DNA from: an uncultured Kineosporia sp.
GTDB taxonomy: Bacteria > Actinomycetota > Actinomycetes > Actinomycetales > Kineosporiaceae
Reading direction: 5' to 3'
DNA length: 8,560 bases
Assembly (NCBI GenBank): GCA_937859855.1
Contig: CALMAR010000453.1
Coordinates: 1 to 8,560 of the forward strand
In this document: positions 4,998 to 8,560 of the stretch, piece after piece
How the letters are laid out: the number at the start of each line of letters is the position of its first letter
Numbering within the stretch: the stretch's first letter is position 1
The notes under the pieces: model-generated
Told to the model about the DNA's origin: nothing
What the model saw: only the letters and a program-made list of their open reading frames with translations
Database searches by the model: none
Position numbers and translations under genes: made by a program

Positions 4998-6215
4998 GTG
5001 GATCCAGTGCGCAATCCTTACGCTCCCGGGGCGGGTCAGCGCCCGCCCGAACTGGCCGGACGCGACGCCGAGCTGGACGGTTTCGAGGTGGTGCTGGAGC
5101 GGATCGGGCGCGGCCGCCCGGAGCGCTCGCTGGTCCTGACCGGGCTGCGCGGGGTCGGCAAGACCGTGCTGCTGAACGCACTCCGCTCGGCCGCCGTCCG
5201 CCGGTCCTGGGGGACCGGCAAGCTCGAGGCCCGGCCAGACACGCCGCTGCGCCGGCCGCTGTCCGCGTCCCTGCACCTGGCTCTGCGGGAGCCGTCGCCC
5301 CCGAACCGGGCCGAGGCCGATCACGTGCTCGGAGTGCTCAAGTCATTCGCGCTCAAGGACGGTGGCCCGTCCACAACCGGCCGGGGGGCGGGCGGCCGGA
5401 CGGCGTTGCGCGACCGCTGGCAGCCGGGCATCGAGGTGCCGGCCGTGCCGGGCCGGGCCGATTCGGGTGACATCGAGATCGATCTGGTGGAGCTGCTCAC
5501 CGACGTCGCCGGGCTCGCGGGTGACGCGGGACGGGGGGTGGCGATCTTCATGGACGAGATGCAGGACATCGGGCCGGACGACGTTTCCGCGCTCTGCGCG
5601 GCCTGCCACGAGATCGGCCAGCAGGGTCTGCCGCTGGTGATCGTGGGCGCCGGGCTGCCCCATCTGCCGGCCGTACTGTCGGCCAGCAAGTCCTACTCGG
5701 AGCGGCTGTTCAGATACCTGCGGATCGACCGCCTGGATCCGGTCGCGGCCGAGAAGGCTCTGCGCGCACCAGCTCTGGATGAGGACGCCGACTACACCGA
5801 CGAAGCGCTGGCGGCCCTGTACGAAGCCACCGCGGGGCACCCCTACTTCGTCCAGGCCTACGGCAAGGTGACCTGGGACGTCGCACCGCGCTCGCCGATC
5901 TCGGCTGAGGATGTGGCGGTGGCCGCGCCCGAGGCCGAGAGTGAGCTGGCGGTGGGCTTCTTCGGGTCTCGCTACGACCGGGCCACACCGGCCGAGCGCG
6001 AATACCTGCGGGCCATGGCCGACCTCGATCAGGACTCGGGCGCCGACATCCCGACCGCGGCGGTAGCCACCCGGCTGGATCGCCGGCCGCAGTCGTTGTC
6101 GCCGGCCCGGGACGGCCTGATCAAGAAGGGCCTGATCTACAGCGGCGAGCGGGGCCGGATCGCCTTCACGGTGCCCCATTTCGGCCGCTACCTACGCCGT
6201 CAGCCGGCCGAGTGA
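4998..6215 (+). CDS. Orc1/Cdc6-like AAA ATPase with C-terminal winged helix
   Basis: The 405-residue protein is a P-loop ATPase of the AAA_16/Orc1-Cdc6-like group widespread in Actinobacteria. Seen in order: ELAGRDAEL at 18-26 (typical start of this module), Walker A GLRGVGKT at 49-56 (Lys55, Thr56), Walker B VAIFMDE at 181-187 (Asp186, Glu187) followed by MQD, and a sensor-1-like strand PLVIVGAGLP at 212-221. The lid follows (about 240-300). The C-terminal third (about 330-400) is predicted to be a winged helix-turn-helix, ending in a strand-turn-strand with IYSGERGRIAF. Residues 121-155 are a Gly/Pro/Arg-rich insert between the Walker motifs. It likely binds DNA and hydrolyses ATP; the process served is unknown. 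It has its own promoter region. Its last 50 bases overlap the 3' end of purB on the other strand. Confidence 0.85.
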   Translation: MDPVRNPYAPGAGQRPPELAGRDAELDGFEVVLERIGRGRPERSLVLTGLRGVGKTVLLNALRSAAVRRSWGTGKLEARPDTPLRRPLSASLHLALREPSPPNRAEADHVLGVLKSFALKDGGPSTTGRGAGGRTALRDRWQPGIEVPAVPGRADSGDIEIDLVELLTDVAGLAGDAGRGVAIFMDEMQDIGPDDVSALCAACHEIGQQGLPLVIVGAGLPHLPAVLSASKSYSERLFRYLRIDRLDPVAAEKALRAPALDEDADYTDEALAALYEATAGHPYFVQAYGKVTWDVAPRSPISAEDVAVAAPEAESELAVGFFGSRYDRATPAEREYLRAMADLDQDSGADIPTAAVATRLDRRPQSLSPARDGLIKKGLIYSGERGRIAFTVPHFGRYLRRQPAE

Positions 6216-7617
6216 CCTGGGGCCGAACCTCTGGGGCCTGCAGATAATCGACCAGGTCGGAGGCCAGGCCGGTGTAGGTGGCTGGGGTCAGCTCGGCCAG
6301 GCGCTTGGCCGCCTCGTCCGGCAGTCCCAATCCGGCCACGAATTCGCGCATCGCGGCGGCATCCACCTTGCGCCCCCGGGTCAGTTCCTTGAGCCGCTCA
6401 TACGGCTCGGGCAGTCCGTGCACCCGCATCACCGTCTGCACCGCTTCGCCGAGCACCTCCCAGGCGCCGTCGAGATCCCGGGCCAGCGCGGCCGGGTCGG
6501 CGTCCAGCCCGGCCAGCCCCTGGCTCACGTTCTCGATCGCCACCAGCGAATGCCCGAAGGCCGTCCCGATGTTGCGCTGCATCGACGAGTCGCTCAGGTC
6601 GCGCTGCAGCCGGGAAGTCACCAGGGTGGACCCGAGCACGTCCAGCAGTGCGCAGCTGACCTCGAGGTTGGCCTCGGCGTTCTCGAACCGGATCGGGTTC
6701 ACCTTGTGCGGCATCGTGCTGGAGCCGACGCTGCCCTGCCCGCGCACCTGGACGAAGTATCCCAGTGAGATGTAGGTCCAGACGTCGGTGCACAGGTTGT
6801 GCAGGACCCGGTTGAACCGGGCCAGGTCGGCGTACAGCTCGGCCTGCCAGTCGTGCGACTCGATCTGAGTGGTGAGCGGGTTCCAGGTCAGGCCAAGGCT
6901 TTCCACGAAGCCGCGGGAGATGGCGGCCCAGTCGGCGTCCGGAGCTCCCGCCAGGTGGGCGCCGTAGGTTCCGGTGGCGCCGTTGAACTTGCCGAGGTAT
7001 TCGGCCCCTTCGATCCGGCGCAGCTGCCGGTCCAGCCGATGGGCCAGCACAGCCAGCTCCTTGCCCAGCGTGCTCGGAGTGGCGGGCTGGCCGTGGGTGC
7101 GGGCCAGCATGGCCAAATCCCTTGACTCGCCAGCTATTTCGGCCACCTGTTCGGTGACGGCCCGAGCGGCCCGGAGCCATACCTGCTGCACGGCGTCCCG
7201 GATCATCAGGGCGTAGGAGAGGTTGTTGATGTCCTCGCTGGTGCAGAACAGATGCACAACCTCAGTCAGGCCGGCCAAGCTGGTGCCACGCATCTGCTGC
7301 TTCAGGTAGTACTCGACGGCCTTCACGTCGTGCCGGGTGACCCGCTCGATCCCGGCCAGCTCGGCCACCGACTCAGACCCGAATCCGGCCGCGATCGCGC
7401 GCAACTGCTCGACCTCGGCCAGGGTCAGCTCGCGCAGGCCCGGCACCGCCTGCGCGCTGGTGAGCCAGATCAGCCACTCGACCTCGACCAGTAGCCGGCG
7501 CTGATTGAGGGCGGCCTCGGACAGGTGGGCAGCCAGCGGCGCCACGCTGGCCCGGTAGCGGCCGTCCAGCGGGCCCAGCGGCGCGTCAGCGAACGGGGCT
7601 TGAGTCACGTGGTTCAT
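6166..7617 (-). CDS. purB: Adenylosuccinate lyase
   Basis: Catalyses two steps of purine synthesis: cleavage of SAICAR to AICAR plus fumarate, and of adenylosuccinate to AMP plus fumarate. The 483-residue protein is of the E. coli PurB type (456 residues), recognised by PLDGRY at 16-21 and VEVEWL at 44-49. The catalytic ARTHGQPATPSTLGKE lies at 172-187, with His175 as the expected general acid. The fumarase/aspartase signature GSSTMPHKVNP is at 298-308, with Ser299/Ser300 including the expected general base, followed by FENAEANLE. The extra length is mostly a Pro/Arg-rich C-terminal tail (about 460-483), whose DNA overlaps the 3' end of the AAA ATPase gene. The ATG at 7617 begins a short N-terminal extension; GTGGGA upstream is only a weak Shine-Dalgarno. 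It is divergent from the cupin gene across 44 bases. No other pur gene is in view. Confidence 0.95.
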   Translation of the reverse strand: MNHVTQAPFADAPLGPLDGRYRASVAPLAAHLSEAALNQRRLLVEVEWLIWLTSAQAVPGLRELTLAEVEQLRAIAAGFGSESVAELAGIERVTRHDVKAVEYYLKQQMRGTSLAGLTEVVHLFCTSEDINNLSYALMIRDAVQQVWLRAARAVTEQVAEIAGESRDLAMLARTHGQPATPSTLGKELAVLAHRLDRQLRRIEGAEYLGKFNGATGTYGAHLAGAPDADWAAISRGFVESLGLTWNPLTTQIESHDWQAELYADLARFNRVLHNLCTDVWTYISLGYFVQVRGQGSVGSSTMPHKVNPIRFENAEANLEVSCALLDVLGSTLVTSRLQRDLSDSSMQRNIGTAFGHSLVAIENVSQGLAGLDADPAALARDLDGAWEVLGEAVQTVMRVHGLPEPYERLKELTRGRKVDAAAMREFVAGLGLPDEAAKRLAELTPATYTGLASDLVDYLQAPEVRPQVTRPADGVGSGRNGAP

Positions 7618-7647
7618 GGTCCCACGCCGGTCCCCGATGCCGATCCC

Positions 7648-7653
7648 TAGGCT
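7648..7653 (+). promoter_or_regulatory. Candidate -10 box (TAGGCT) for the cupin gene
   Basis: TAGGCT fits TANNNT and ends 8 bases before the ATG at 7662, the same spacing as the AAA ATPase gene. It overlaps a CCTAGG palindrome (7646-7651) in the 44-base region shared with purB. No -35 or Shine-Dalgarno is seen. Confidence 0.4.
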
Positions 7654-7661
7654 GGTGGCTC

Positions 7662-8120
7662 ATGAGCGAGCACGTGCTGCCCAGCTGGGCCCGCGGCTGG
7701 GGCCTGCAACCCCATCCCGAGGGCGGCTTCTACGCCGAGACCTGGCGGTCGCCGCTCACCCTGATGGCCAGCGCGCTGCCGCCGGAGTACGACGGCGAGC
7801 GGGCCCTGGCCAGCTCGATCCTGTTCCTGCTGCTGCCGGGGCAGGTCTCGGCCTGGCACGTCGTCCGCGGCGACGAACTGTGGATCCATCAGCGCGGTGG
7901 TCCGCTGATGCTGGGCCTGGGCGGAGACTCCCCGGACGGGCCGGGCGAGGTGACGCAGACGGTGCTGGGCACGGACGGGGCGGCCGGCCAGACCCCGCAG
8001 CTGGTGGTGCCAGCCCGGTTCTGGCAGACCGCCCGCCCGGCTGCGGACGAGCCGGTACTGGTGGCGAACCTGGTTGCGCCCGGCTTCGACTACCGGGACT
8101 GGAGGCTCTGGGAGTCCTGA
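7662..8120 (+). CDS. DUF985 cupin-fold protein
   Basis: A 152-residue single-domain cupin of the DUF985 family (PF06172), about the usual size. It shows the family pattern: LQPHPEGGFYAETWRS at 15-30, then the beta-barrel with SSILFLLLPGQ at 51-61, SAWHVVRGDELW at 63-74 (His66 and Glu72 are candidate metal or ligand contacts), and a C-terminal VAPGFDYRDWRL. The family function is not firmly known; relatives fold like small-molecule-binding cupins. ATG 7662 directly precedes the conserved region, so the start is reliable although no Shine-Dalgarno is present. Its last 31 bases overlap the 3' end of the partial gene on the opposite strand. Confidence 0.88.
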   Translation: MSEHVLPSWARGWGLQPHPEGGFYAETWRSPLTLMASALPPEYDGERALASSILFLLLPGQVSAWHVVRGDELWIHQRGGPLMLGLGGDSPDGPGEVTQTVLGTDGAAGQTPQLVVPARFWQTARPAADEPVLVANLVAPGFDYRDWRLWES

Positions 8121-8560
8121 CCCGGCGGCAAGGTGTCCGTGCGCAGAGAACCACCAGGGCCGGCGGGATCGCCGGGACCGCCTGGTTCAGGGGCGCCGCT
8201 GGCGTCCACCAGCCGGCACGGCCCGACCGAGCCCTCCGCGAAGGTGATCTTCATCTTGGCCACGTCGCCCCCGGCGCCGTCCTCGATCACCACGGCCTTG
8301 CCTGCCTTGAGCTGGGTCGCTGCGATCGAGAAGGTGAACGAGGAGTTGTTGTGCTGCCGGGCCGAGACCCGGCTCTGGCCGCGTCCCCTCGCCGGAGTGA
8401 AACGATCTGGCGCGCAGGTCTTTCCGTCCGGAACATAGTCGACGTAGGCGCGCACGTCCTGAGCCCGCAGAGCCTTCTGCAGCCCGGCCGCGTCCTCGGC
8501 GCGCTTGATCGTGACGGTGACCGACCCGTCCGGCTGCTTGTCCACCGCGAAGGCGGGCGA
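8090..8560 (-). CDS. Unknown protein, partial (N-terminus beyond right edge)
   Basis: The frame is open to the window edge and shows 156 C-terminal residues; the start is not in view. The visible part begins with AFAVDKQPDGSVTVTI, an extracytoplasmic-looking pattern known from actinobacterial proteins that have an N-terminal membrane segment and are often encoded beside ECF sigma-factor genes. It continues with a helix-like AEDAAGLQKALRAQ segment. Two Cys (in KTCAPDRF and VGPCRLVD) could form a disulfide. The tail is rich in Pro, Gly and Ser and looks disordered. An internal GTG at 8545 is not a believable start because conserved sequence lies just before it. I recognise the pattern but not a function. 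Confidence 0.65.
   Translation of the reverse strand, partial: SPAFAVDKQPDGSVTVTIKRAEDAAGLQKALRAQDVRAYVDYVPDGKTCAPDRFTPARGRGQSRVSARQHNNSSFTFSIAATQLKAGKAVVIEDGAGGDVAKMKITFAEGSVGPCRLVDASGAPEPGGPGDPAGPGGSLRTDTLPPGQDSQSLQSR

Noticed and set aside
5343..6179. Minus-strand open frame of 278 codons within the AAA ATPase gene
   Set aside because: Arg/Pro/Gly/Gln-rich shadow with no motifs, opposite to a gene with clear Walker motifs.
6217..6238. Direct repeat of CTGGGGCC (6217-6224 and 6231-6238)
   Set aside because: It lies in the codons of the Pro/Arg-rich PurB tail and is only 8 bases, so it is best seen as coding redundancy rather than a site.
6398..7180. Second minus-strand frame of 260 codons within purB
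   Set aside because: It is out of frame with purB, which carries catalytic signatures in the same DNA; the alternative frame is Arg/Gly-rich without any pattern.
1..8560. tRNA, rRNA, CRISPR array, insertion sequence or attachment site
   Set aside because: No regularly spaced repeats, no transposase-like frame, no paired terminal repeats and no T-loop or tRNA-like fold were found by eye; a covariance-model scan would be the decisive check.

Overview
This is a GC-rich stretch (GC at codon third positions near 90%) with the look of an actinobacterial (Actinomycetota) chromosome. The protein types support this: a subtilisin-inhibitor-like (SSI) lipoprotein, a fused 2-oxoacid dehydrogenase E1 of the kind seen in Streptomyces relatives, an Orc1/Cdc6-like ATPase, frequent GTG starts, and several genes whose start codon sits 6-8 bases after a TANNNT -10 box with no Shine-Dalgarno. 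I cannot place it below phylum level with confidence.

Layout. Bases 1-101 are a window edge with an unresolved gene end or start and a small hairpin. A CopC-type copper-binding membrane-anchored protein (102-731, +) faces an SSI-like lipoprotein (750-1262, -). A 152-base divergent region (1263-1414) carries a candidate ECF-sigma promoter and an 8-bp inverted repeat. Then comes a close-packed rightward run: single-domain rhodanese (1415-1747), fused E1 alpha-beta dehydrogenase (1725-4106), a PIN/NYN-like nuclease-fold protein (4121-4525) and a DUF433 antitoxin-like protein (4545-4751). A 246-base gap with an AT-rich patch and an 18-bp palindrome leads to an Orc1/Cdc6-type AAA ATPase with a C-terminal winged helix (4998-6215, +). 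Its 3' end overlaps the 3' end of adenylosuccinate lyase purB (6166-7617, -). Divergent from purB is a DUF985 cupin (7662-8120, +), whose 3' end overlaps a partial secreted or membrane-anchored protein of unknown function (8090-8560, -) that runs off the right edge.

How the genes work together. Most are single housekeeping or envelope genes with no obvious joint pathway: copper handling, protease inhibition, sulfur transfer, keto-acid decarboxylation, purine synthesis. The E1 has no E2 or E3 next to it. The part closest to a possible new system is 4121-6215: a PIN-fold protein, a DUF433 protein and an AAA ATPase, in a toxin-antitoxin-like arrangement but with reversed order and an atypical partner. 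That is inference from families and spacing only. All three convergent junctions either overlap or are 18 bases apart, so termination must occur inside coding sequence.
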